Shown in pieces: positions 24,301 through 36,300 of a DNA stretch of 64,000 bases. The stretch spans positions 73,786,268 to 73,850,267 of the forward strand of contig NC_134847.1 of NCBI RefSeq assembly GCF_965363235.1, written 5' to 3'. Source of the DNA: Mytilus galloprovincialis. Taxonomy: Eukaryota; Mollusca; Bivalvia; Mytilida; Mytilidae. The notes under the pieces were generated by a model. That model searched no databases, had not been told where the DNA came from, and saw only the letters and a list, made by a program, of their open reading frames with translations. Within the stretch, counting starts at the first letter, position 1; every line of letters starts with the position of its first letter. Both the position numbers and the translations under genes were made by a program.

Positions 24301-27300
24301 TTGACAAACTATGTTGTCTGTTTTCGATATATTTTGCAAACTCCGCGTTGTTGCAATAAGTTACAGTATTAGTTTAAACATATTTATTTAAAGTGGATTG
24401 GGAAACAAGTTTTGCAACTTATATTAATCCCTTTCCACTTTCCCTTGACACCATTTGCGAGTATGGTCTTGAGGAAACGATGATAGTCCGTCGGAAGGGG
24501 ACGATAAATGGCTGACCCGTGTTAAGAGAGAGCCATATCTCTCTCACGTTAAAGACACCCTTGTAGATTTCGAAAAAGAGCAGGCTAATGCCGCTACAAG
24601 GCAGCACTCGCACCCGCAAAGTTACAGTATTCTTTTCTTTCTATCATTTTAACCCTTAATCACGTGATTTCATTTCAAGTTACAAATATGTTTTAGAGGG
24701 AAAACACTTATTTATTTTTACATTTAATAAATTTGGCGAGTTTTAAGTTAAAACAAGATATATCTTCCCATCCGATTCTGTATGGTACATCCTTCTCGGG
24801 TAGGTATCTCAAATGTTCACATGGCCGATGTTTGTAGTAGAGCAGAACTGTTGACCCTTTTGGGATAATTAGTATGACCATCGATTTATATTGACAGCAC
24901 CAACAACGACACAAACAACCACACCAACGACAACACAAACAACAACACCAACGACAGCACCAACAACAACACAAACGACAGCACAAACAGCAACACCAAC
25001 GCCAACAATACAGACAACGACACAAACAACAACACCAACGACAACACAGACAACCTTATCAACAACAAAAGCAAAGGGTAAGACAAAATTTACCAAATCA
25101 AAGCCACTGACGAAAACATTTTTATACCTGATAAGAAAGCATTTTTTTCTTAGCTGATCTGAACTTGTATCATTAGATTAGGTACTAAGCGTTCATCACC
25201 TTGTACTCACTAGTTATATGTTTAACGTTTTAAAATAGATAGTTATTCACAAAAAAAAAAGAAAAGAAATCAAATGTGACTAAGATGTCGTCTTTGGAAT
25301 ATTTAAATCCATATTGCCATAATATATTAAAATTCTGTAAAAAAATAAACAGTACAAAATTTACATGCATTCCTTAATCTCAAATGATTCAATAAGCTCA
25401 GTCAATGTTAAAATAACATCCACAATATACCTATGCTCATGCCATTATTTAGCTATTGGTGCTAGTTAAACCATAATAAAATGTTTTTAAATGTATTAAA
25501 GAATGCAATGCATCCTTATTTAAAAAAAGAAGCAAAAATCTTCTGCATGTCCTGAAATCTCCATTTTAATCGTTTCATAAATACTGAGATATGATTAAGA
25601 TCAATCAAGTAGATGATCTTACAAAGATAATGTAGTTGAACCACCGACCAAACTTTAACCAGCATATCGATATCTGTTAAAATTCTAAACTATAGCAGCA
25701 TATATAGTCCCAATATAATTATACATTCAAGAAAATAGACACCCCTTTTAGACGTAGTGTATTGTTTCTGACTTATCTTGATTCCTAAACATTAAGTATT
25801 ATTTAACAGTCATTAAATTATAATTGTAAATTAATGTTCGATTATTCGTAGTAAAATTGAAATATTTTAGCCTAAAATGTACCTCTTTAAGGTTTAGTAG
25901 AATGTATGGGATGTAAGCGGATAGCGGAACCTCACGACTGTGAAAAAGTAATAACATGTGCTGAACATGAGGTACTTGTTTTCGTTAACATCTACTTTAT
26001 TTTTGAATAACGTTTTGTTTATTTTAAAGATATATTTTAATGAAGTTCATCAGTTAAAAGTAACCAGTTCAAAGCAGGTTAAAATGAACTACAACATAGA
26101 GTTGATCAATAGCATTTTGTTTTAAAAAAGATAATTTAAAAAATACATAACAACTATTCATAAAGCATCATTCTCTTCATTTCAAATATCATAGAGGCAT
26201 CCAATTTTCAATTTCGTTTCATTTTGAAATCTTAACGCATATGATATGAGCAGGAATTAGTACAAATTGGCAGACATTGGGATTAATACCTTAAATTGAC
26301 AGGCAAATTAGATAGCCCACATAGGAAAGATAATGTTTACTAAGTGTTAAGTTTGTGTGACTTTACACAATAGTTAGTGTCACTATAACTTCACCAAATA
26401 CTACCTTTTTTATTTGAATAAAAGAAGGAAACAAATTTCTGTTAGAATATAAAAAAGAGTGTCTACTTTGTTGATTCTGTATAACAAATAATAAGGTGTA
26501 TCCTCCAATTTCCGAATTTTCCGTTTTTCCTCGTCGAGGACTGATAACATTATTAGCAACTCTAGGGAAGACAACATGGAGACGACTTTGCTTAGATTTC
26601 CGGAGCACACTCAAATGCCAACTGAATTTAATGGTTTCAGATTGATTAACTCTTAGTTATATGTGAGCTCCGTCTATAATAATTCTTATAATTTTTAAAT
26701 TATACGGATTTATCTTCTCCTCGTGTTGATATTTCTTAATGTGATGAAGAGTAACGTTAATTTTAAAAATAAATATGTAATGAGTAAAGAATGCATCGAA
26801 TTTCAGCAATGTTCAACAGACTTCTACATTACCCCACAAGGACACGTATTCTATGACCTTGGATGTAGAACAAATCGAGTAAGTCATATATTTATTGCTG
26901 GAACAGTAATCTTATTTGATTATCAAAAGTAAAAGAAAATGTTTAAATAGCAATTCCTTAATTGTATTTCTTTGTATTAACATACTGATAATGTTTGTTT
27001 TCAAGTCATTCATATTTATTTTACTATTATTAATTTTGCACTGCAACATTTTAAACTAAGTAGAAACCACAAAAACTGTACAACTGTAGTAAGTAGCATA
27101 TCCCTTCAGTGGAAACCGATTTGTCTTTTGCCTAGGTGTTCAAGCTACGAAAGGATTTTGTATATATAGTAATCCACATATTTTTAAGGTCTGCGATGCC
27201 ATTTCTAAATACGGAAAAAGAGATACCGTTCAGAAACGCCAAGATGGTAACTTATACGTATGCCAGGAATGTTGTAATACGGAACACTGTAATCAGTTTG

Positions 27301-30300
27301 GTTGTATAGATAAAGGTACTGTACACTTCATGGACCAAGTCAGCTTTGAATCCAAATAATTACCAGTAATATTTGAAAGAGAGAAATATAGCATACGACA
27401 CTACAAACAGAATACAATGCAGTACTATTAAACTGTTTTAATGGAGGTTTCCAAGGAGGCAGGTTCATTCTTATATTCAAACTAGAGCAAACATACTTGT
27501 TCCAATACATTATTTTAAGATGTTGTTACGGCCAGAAATCGCCTTTAAATTGTAGCCAACAAAAGACACAAATCAATAATAAAATTTAACAATATTTAAT
27601 ATACAAAAGTTTACAAAAGGTATTACACAAATATTACTGTTAACTTAACTGTCAAAATATGAGTCCAATCTGTTATCTTTATCTGTATCCGGAAATCTTT
27701 CGGAATCCAATTTGAATATTACGTTCACTACTAATGTCACAATCCAGTATGATGTTGTTTTTAGAATAAAAGTGTCAATCCAAATGCTATGAATACTAAT
27801 GTCTATCAATGTCTATGTCCAAGTTTAATTATGAGAGTTTAACTTTAGTGTCTGTATATATAGTGTTGTCAATGGAAAATTCTAGAACACTCTATAATGG
27901 AACATTGTGGAAAATCCTGGAAAGTTACAACGGAAGTTTCTGGAATAACGTAGAAGTTTAAATTACGCATCTTTTATAAGGATCATTCTAGAAAGTTCCA
28001 ATCATTCTGTGATTGTTCCAGTGATTCCTAAACTGCACAATTATAAGATTATTTGGTGAACAACTATCAGGCCATACAACACAAATTAGGCCAACATAAA
28101 TAAACATAATAATTACAATATCATAACACCTCCCCCCTTAAAAGAAGTTTTAGTGTAACAAAAACTTATCATGAATAATATGAACAAAAATACATAATAT
28201 ATACAAAGTGATTTAATAAGCTCTAGATAAAGCATCAGCTATTACATTATCTTTACCCTTAATATGTTTTACAATTACATCATATTCCTGTAACAATAAA
28301 CTCCACCTAGTCAACCTCTGATTCTTGTTTCTCATTTTATGCATGAAGGTGAGAGGATTATGATCAGTATAAACAAGAATAGGATATACAGTGGGATTCA
28401 AATATACATCAAAATGTTGAAGTGCTGACAACATTGCAAAACACTCTTTTTCAATAGTTGAATAATTTTTCTGATGTTTATCTAATTTCTTAGAAAAATA
28501 TGATATAGGTTTTTCAACATTATCATCTGTCTCTTGATATAAAACAGCTCCTATTCCTACATCGCTTGCATCAACAGCAAGTTTAAATTGTTTTTCAAAG
28601 TCTGGAGTAATCAGAACTGGACTATTAATTAAAAGTGATTTGCTATTTTCAAAAGCTTTTTGACAATTTTCACTCCAGATAAATTTAGAATCTTTTCGTA
28701 AAAGATGAGTCAATGGTTGAACAACAGTAGCAAAATTTGAACAGAATTTCCTGTAAAATCCTATCATGCCTAAATATCTCATAAGTTGTTTTCTATTTGT
28801 AGGAGGTGGAAATTTGGAAATAGCTTCCACTTTAGCCATAATAGGTTTTACTTGACCTTGGCCAACTGTATGCCCTAAATAATCAACAGTGGCCTGACAA
28901 AATTCACTTTTACCAAGATTAACAGTCAAATTTGAATATGACAATCTATCAAAAGTATCATACAAATGTGTTAAATGCTGTTCCCAGCTATCACTACATA
29001 CAATAAGATCATCAATATAAGCATAACAACAGTCTAAATCTTTTATAACATTATTGATCATTCTTTGAAATGTAGCTGGTGCACTTTTCATGCCAAATGG
29101 CATTACAGTATATTGAAATAAGCCATCTGGTGTAACAAAAGCTGATATTTCACGAGCTCTCTGTGTCAATGGAACTTGCCAATAACCTTTCAATAAATCA
29201 AATTTGCTCACAAATTTTGCTTGACCAATATTGTCAATACAATCGTCTATCCTTGGAATCGGATAGGAATCAGATTTTGAGACTGAATTTACTTTTCTGA
29301 AATCAGTCACGAAACGAAAAGTTTTATCTGGTTTTGGCACAAGGAGACAAGGAGAGCTCCATTCACTGTGACTCGGTTCAATAATATCATTGTCAAGCAT
29401 ATATTTAATTTCTTTTCTCATAACTTCAAGTTTGAGTGGATTGAGCCGATAAGGATGTTGCTTAATTGGAGAAGCATCTCCTACATCAACATCATGACAA
29501 ACAGCAGTGGTTTTGTTTGGCACATCTGGAAAAAGATTTTTAAAAGAAAATACCAAAGTTTTTATTTCTTCTCTACGATCAAAAGACAGATGTGCAAGTT
29601 TTGAATCTAAATTTGACAAAATTTCTGAATTTTTCAATCTAACTGTCTCTTCCATAGTTTTACAACTAAAAGTTGGTTCAATTACATCTGGTTTGTCATG
29701 ATTGTACTCAAATTTAACCATGCCTAAAGTGGCAACTGGTTTACTATCACATAGTACATTAGTACGCTCAAAATATGGTTTTAACATATTAATATGACAC
29801 ACTCTATTTTGTTTGCGCCGACCTGGAGTTTTTACAATATAATTCAAATCATTAATTTTACTCTCTATTGTATAAGGACCACAATATTTAGCCTGTAAAG
29901 GATGTCCAGGGACTGGCAGAAATACAAGTACCTTATCACCAGGCTCAAAAATTCTGTCCCTGGCATCTTTATCATACCATATTTTCATTTTGTTCTGTAC
30001 ATTTTTTAAGTTTTTCTGAGCAATTTGACAAGCAGTAAACAATTTTTCTTTAAATCTAGATACATAGTCTAAAAGATTCAAGTCAGTATGTTCAGTAAGC
30101 CACTTTTCCTTAATCAATTTTAATGGTCCCCTTACAGTATGACCAAATACCAACTCAAAGGGACTAAATCCAAGGGATTCTTGAACAGCCTCTCGAACCG
30201 CAAATAGTAGAAAGTGAACTCCATCATCCCAGTCTCTGTCAAATTGAAGACAAAAAGTTCTAATCATGTTCTTCAATGTTTGATGAAAACGTTCTAAGGC

Positions 30301-33300
30301 ACCTTGAGATTCTGGATGATAAGCACTTGATCTGTACTGAGCAATCCCTAACTGGTATACGACTTGCTGAAATAAACCCGACATGAAATTTGATCCCTGG
30401 TCGGACTGTATAGACTTAGGAAGTCCTACTAATGTGAAAAATTTGATCAAAGCTTTGACGATAGTAGGTGTCTTGATATTTCTGAGCGGAATAGCTTCAG
30501 GAAAGCGGGTAGATGTACACATGATCGTCAATAAATACGCATTTCCAGTCTTGGTCTTTGGTAAAGGTCCAACGCAGTCAATTAGAACTCTGCTGAAAGG
30601 TTCGTCAAAGGCTGGAATAGGCAGAAGAGGTGCTGGTGGTATTTTCTGGTTAGGCTTACCAACAACCTGGCATATATGGCATGATTTGCAGTATTCTGCA
30701 ACATCGTTTCTAAGTCTGGGCCAGTAGAAATGTTGCAATATTTTTAGGCAAGTCTTCCTTATACCTAAGTGTCCAGCCAAGGGGGTGTCATGGGCAAGAC
30801 CAATAATTTCTTGCCTATAAACTTTAGGCACCACCACTTGGTACACCACTCTCCATTCCTCCTCTGGGGTAGCATCAGGAGGCCTCCACTTCCTCATTAA
30901 AATGCCGTCCTGATGGTAAAAGCATTCGGCCACTTTGTCTGCTTCCTCCTGTGGTTGAGCCCTCTGGCTGAGCTGAAGAACCTCAGGGTCTTTATGTTGT
31001 TCTTCGAGTAAATTATTTCGGTCTAATGAATGGCTGTTTACATCTGGCCATGGCATAATAACATTCTTGTTAACACTAGGTGGTCTTATTATGGCCTTTT
31101 CTGAGCTACCAGGACCTTCAATGTCGGCTAGGAAAGTGTCAGAAAGGTCCATGTAATCAAACTGGTTTTCTTGCAAATCCTCATCTTGTTGTTTTCTAGC
31201 CATCGCCCTAGTAACAACACAAGCTGGATACAATTCAGCATCATCTTCAGGTGATTTAACATCCACCACCGGTTCACTGGTAACAATTGGTTCAGCAACC
31301 ACTTTGTTCCTAGCTAGATCATTTCCTAGCAATAAGGTAACACCCTCATCAGGGAGATTAGGACGAACACCTACAACAACTGGTCCAGTTATCAAATCTG
31401 ACTTCAGATAAATACGATGGAGAGGAACATCTATACAACCTAACTCTACACCTTGTAACAAAACGGAGGCACCAACAGAAGTCTTCTCGGACAAAGGCAA
31501 CACACCTTCTAACAATAAAGACTGAGAAGCTCCAGTGTCCCGTAAAATCTTAATAGGCTGAAGAGTGGTATCATCAACAATAGAAACAAACCCATCAGAC
31601 ATAAAGGGTTTGTATTCCTCCATGTAATCACAAAAACTGGACTTAAAAGCCTGACTCGCAGGACATTCCAATGTACTGGTAATATAAGGTGTCCTACAAG
31701 CACTGGTCTTCGGCTTATTATCTCGTTCATTCTTCTTCTGGAGTCTAAAACAATCAGCCATCAGGTGACCAATCTTCTTACAATAAGCACAAGTCAGTGA
31801 CTTCTTCTCAAAAGTATCAAATTTTGGACTAGACATATTATAACTGGACTGACTCTTATTCTGTGGAACAGGCTTACTATCAGTACGCTCAGTGCTTTGA
31901 TTTTTGTAATTTCCACTGGAAGTATTAACATTTTGACTCTTGAAACTTCTTTTATGTGAAAGAGTATAATTATCTGAAATTACAGCCGCATCATGTATTG
32001 ACTCAACAGTTTTGTCGTCTAAATGTGTTTTTAATTCTGAATGAACACATTGTTTAAACTCTTCTAATAACATCAATTGTCTTAGTTGATCAAAATTGTT
32101 TTTTGTTTTCTTTGAAGTAAGCCATTTATCAAATAGATCTTCTTTTTCCCGAGCAAATTCCACATAGGTTTGCGAATCAAACTTTTTATAAGATCGAAAT
32201 TTCTGTCTATATGCTTCTGGTACTAGCTCATAGGCTTTCAAAATTTCCTGTTTCACGGTGTCATAATCGGAACTTTTTTCTGATGGAAGTGCAGAGTATA
32301 TTTCAGCGGCCTTTCCTTCAAAAACACTTTGTAGCATTGTAGTCCAATATGGCTTTGGCCATTTCAAATTATTAGCAATTTTCTCAAACTGTGGAAAATA
32401 TTTATCGACTGTTTTTTCACAAAATTTTGGAACCAAACGTATATTTTTTGCTGCATCAAAATAATCTGATTTCGACTGGACTTTAGTGTTGCTTTCTTCT
32501 TTGACCATTTCAATTTTCAGTTTTTCCATCTCTAGCCTTTCTCTCATTTCAAGTTCTTTTAATTTTAATTCATCTTCTTTTATTTTCTCCCTCTCCTTCA
32601 TTTCCAGTTCTTTTAATTTAAATTCATCTTCTTTTTCTTTTCTCTCTATTTCCAACCTTTCCTTCATTTCCAGTTCTGCTTGTTTTAATTTAAATTCATG
32701 TTCTAATTCAAGCTGTTTTAATTTAAAGGCATCTACATTTTCGACCTTAAGTTCAAGAGCCTCTTCACCTAAAATTTCTGCGTCAACTAATTTGTCTATA
32801 ACCAAATTTTTTATAATTTGTTTTCTCATAGATACTTTAAAATTTAACTGCAGATGTTTAGCAAGCAACACTAATTCGTCTTTCTTTAAATTATCAAAAC
32901 TCTCCAGGTCTGGCGTTTTCAAAAATTTACCGGCATCAAATGCCATTTTGTAGAATTTTGTTGGCTAGTTATAATAAAAATATTGAAAAAATTTTGAATA
33001 ATATATTCAGTATCCCGGACGAGCCCCCAATCTCTGTTACGGCCAGAAATCGCCTTTAAATTGTAGCCAACAAAAGACACAAATCAATAATAAAATTTAA
33101 CAATATTTAATATACAAAAGTTTACAAAAGGTATTACACAAATATTACTGTTAACTTAACTGTCAAAATATGAGTCCAATCTGTTATCTTTATCTGTATC
33201 CGGAAATCTTTCGGAATCCAATTTGAATATTACGTTCACTACTAATGTCACAATCCAGTATGATGTTGTTTTTAGAATAAAAGTGTCAATCCAAATGCTA

Positions 33301-36300
33301 TGAATACTAATGTCTATCAATGTCTATGTCCAAGTTTAATTATGAGAGTTTAACTTTAGTGTCTGTATATATAGTGTTGTCAATGGAAAATTCTAGAACA
33401 CTCTATAATGGAACATTGTGGAAAATCCTGGAAAGTTACAACGGAAGTTTCTGGAATAACGTAGAAGTTTAAATTACGCATCTTTTATAAGGATCATTCT
33501 AGAAAGTTCCAATCATTCTGTGATTGTTCCAGTGATTCCTAAACTGCACAATTATAAGATTATTTGGTGAACAACTATCAGGCCATACAACACAAATTAG
33601 GCCAACATAAATAAACATAATAATTACAATATCATAACAATGTGACTAGGACACAACTAATAAATAAGTATTGGTATAAAGAATATCATTCTTCATACTA
33701 GAAATCGGTTGATACAGTCTTTATAAAACATGTATAACATTACGTAAGTGAAAGGTTAAATAATTATCAATAATATCATGAATTGACATAATCTTGACAA
33801 ACATAATAGCTCAGTTGATATTTGTGAAAGAAAAAGTATTCGAATTTGATTTACCAGGAAGAATCATGGTGATTTATACAACGTCTGTAGCTAAAAGTCA
33901 CTGCATTTGCACTACAGAGAAAAACTCAAAGAAACATTATAATGTAAAGACAGGTTTCGGTTTTGAGTAAAATAGTGGCAATTCTGGAACTACAAAAATG
34001 AATAGATATTACGCAAATGACATATCAATAATTCACTGTAAGGGGTCTTTTTGAAAAAAAAAATGATTACGTGAACTGATAAGAAAGCAGAACTGCGTAT
34101 ACATGAATGAGTCATAACCCTAATGAACCGAGAAAAAAAAAACACCCCTAAAAAACCCAAAACGATATGCGATGTATTTTATGTTACAAAAATTACAATC
34201 AATAAAGGTACAAATCTCACGTTTTTTTTAATGATATTTGAATATATCTGAATTCTTAAGCAATGCCATGGGCTTACACATGTCTGGATAAGAAAATACA
34301 GTAGACATTAGCGAGTTTAGCATTACGTATATGTCGACTAAACGTACCTGCCTAGATATTCTATTCACCGTTGTACAGATGATATTACAGATAAAATACT
34401 TTCTCTAACTCTTACTCGATTTATCCATTTCCTGACCTGTTGATTTATTTTAATTTAATCAAAGTTTTCTTCGTTTTATCTCATTTCTTCATTGGTCAAA
34501 ATTCTGTTATAACGTCGAATTTTCTTGCTCACCTCTGAATTTCCTATCGAGACGACAGGAAAAAAAAACGACCATTGCCTGATGACGTCAGAAAGAACAT
34601 ACCTTTTTGAAGATCATTTGAAAATAAGGAATATGTTTCTGTTTTCCTGCATATATTGAAAAATCATTAAAAAAACCGATTTACCACCATAATAAGGAGA
34701 TGTAAAATAATAATATTAATTTGATCTTATATAAATAAATGTATCAGTAATTTCTTTGATGACATAACAACATTTGAATACATTTCATAGTCGTAATATC
34801 ATTGTTAGTATTTTTACAGCTAAGTTGAATAGAACTGTTTGTTTTAACTGCGTAGACGTGTCCAAACCAAGTGACTGTGATGTTATTGAAATATGTGATG
34901 TCGATAAGGTAACACCAATTTATCCTAGGCTAATATATAGAACACAATCACAAGTACAATGACAGCCGTTAATACAATACACGTTCCCCTTTTCACAAAG
35001 TGTTGTTTAAAGTAAAAATAAAGTTTTCTAAATGCTTGAATCAAAAGAAACAAACTAATTCATACATCATAAATGTGCATTACGTGTTATCTTTTGATGC
35101 CGATTTATGTCTTTTTTCAATTTTGACTTTAACAATAGTTTTATTAATTTGTGATTTTTGTCGTTACAGAAATGCTTTGCAAGACATTACATCACTGATA
35201 TGTTCGTAGAACGGTGGAGATTGGGATGTGAAGATAGACGGGTATACGTTTCCTTTATAAGTCATTATGTTTGAAAAATGCTCTATGGGTGACATAAACC
35301 TTTCTGAATACTATGTGAAAGATGTTAAAGAGCAGAAATATATTTTCCCCCTTACTATTATGAATCAAATTCAAATTTTGAGCATTGATATTGTCTAGAA
35401 AAGACGGATATTTGTATATGTGAAAAACAAGTTTACCCCCACCACATGGTGAGCCCGATCTGAAACATAATTTGTTGTTCTCTATTGTGTGACTTTGTCC
35501 GTCAGTTGTTTTTCGAAATCGTCAGATTTTGGTTATTGATGTAGTCTTGTGTGCTGTCTGATAAAGTTGCTGAGTCATGTACCTCTTTTTTATATATATC
35601 TTTGTCCATAAATATCACAGTGATGCGTTTCAGAGATTTATTTCGGAATTAAGAATGATAGGTTCATGCTTTGTTTGACTCTATATGTGAGTCCTTCGAC
35701 GAAAAGGCAACACATCAGAAATATATTCACATACAAAATACATACGGCAAAAATGAATAATAGAAAAAGCCACAGTTAAACCATATGGAGAAATAAAAAA
35801 AAAAAACCAATTAACTGCCAAATTTAACACAAACATATATTTATATATACAAAACACACAACCATAGCAAACTAACAAACATGCAATGGTAAACAGGAAA
35901 AAAAAAGCATGGAATAACCGGTACACATATATGATTTTATTCATTGATTTGTACTTGTGTACTTCATGAATTCATTTGTATTTACAGAAATGTACAGATA
36001 TCGCTAAGTATTCCATGTATGCAGGTCATCCTAAAACCAAGAAACAAGTTATAGGTGGTTCTGATGGATTCGACTTGTGTTACTATTGTTGTGATGATAA
36101 CTTCTGTAATAAAAAAGAATGTGAAAAAGGTAACGGCCAATAGTGTATAAAAAAATCATTTGTACGAATGTATGTTTTCTTTGCTTTTGGTAACTTTTAA
36201 TCCCAAACACTTGAATCTGTGTCTTGATATTTATCAGAAACATTTTCTTCACTCAGGAACACATTGAGTCATGGGTAACTTGAGGACATTATAGTTTGTT

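Larger units (their letters stand above)
27524..33639 (-). mobile_element. Complete Gmr1-like Ty3/gypsy LTR retrotransposon
   Basis: 6116 bp: two 605-bp LTRs starting TGTTACGGCC and ending ATATCATAACA, with a 4-bp target duplication ATGT (27520-27523 and 33640-33643). Between them are a tRNA-Pro primer site, a single 1577-codon gag-pol frame and a polypurine tract. RT, RNase H and integrase are Ty3/gypsy-like in sequence, but integrase precedes RT, the order known from Gmr1 elements. It sits antisense in the intron between the two Ly6 domains of the vWA gene. All parts appear intact, so the element may be active or very recently so. Confidence 0.95.

Noticed and set aside
24708-25096. Cys- or Val-rich reverse-strand frames
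   Set aside because: Antisense reading of the ACA/CAA-rich Thr linker exon; composition alone explains them.
30383-30727. 114-codon forward frame in the retrotransposon
   Set aside because: Antisense to integrase; no signal of its own.
32486-32953. 155-codon Ser/Phe-rich forward frame
   Set aside because: Shadow of the Lys/Glu-rich coiled coil of the gag region on the other strand.
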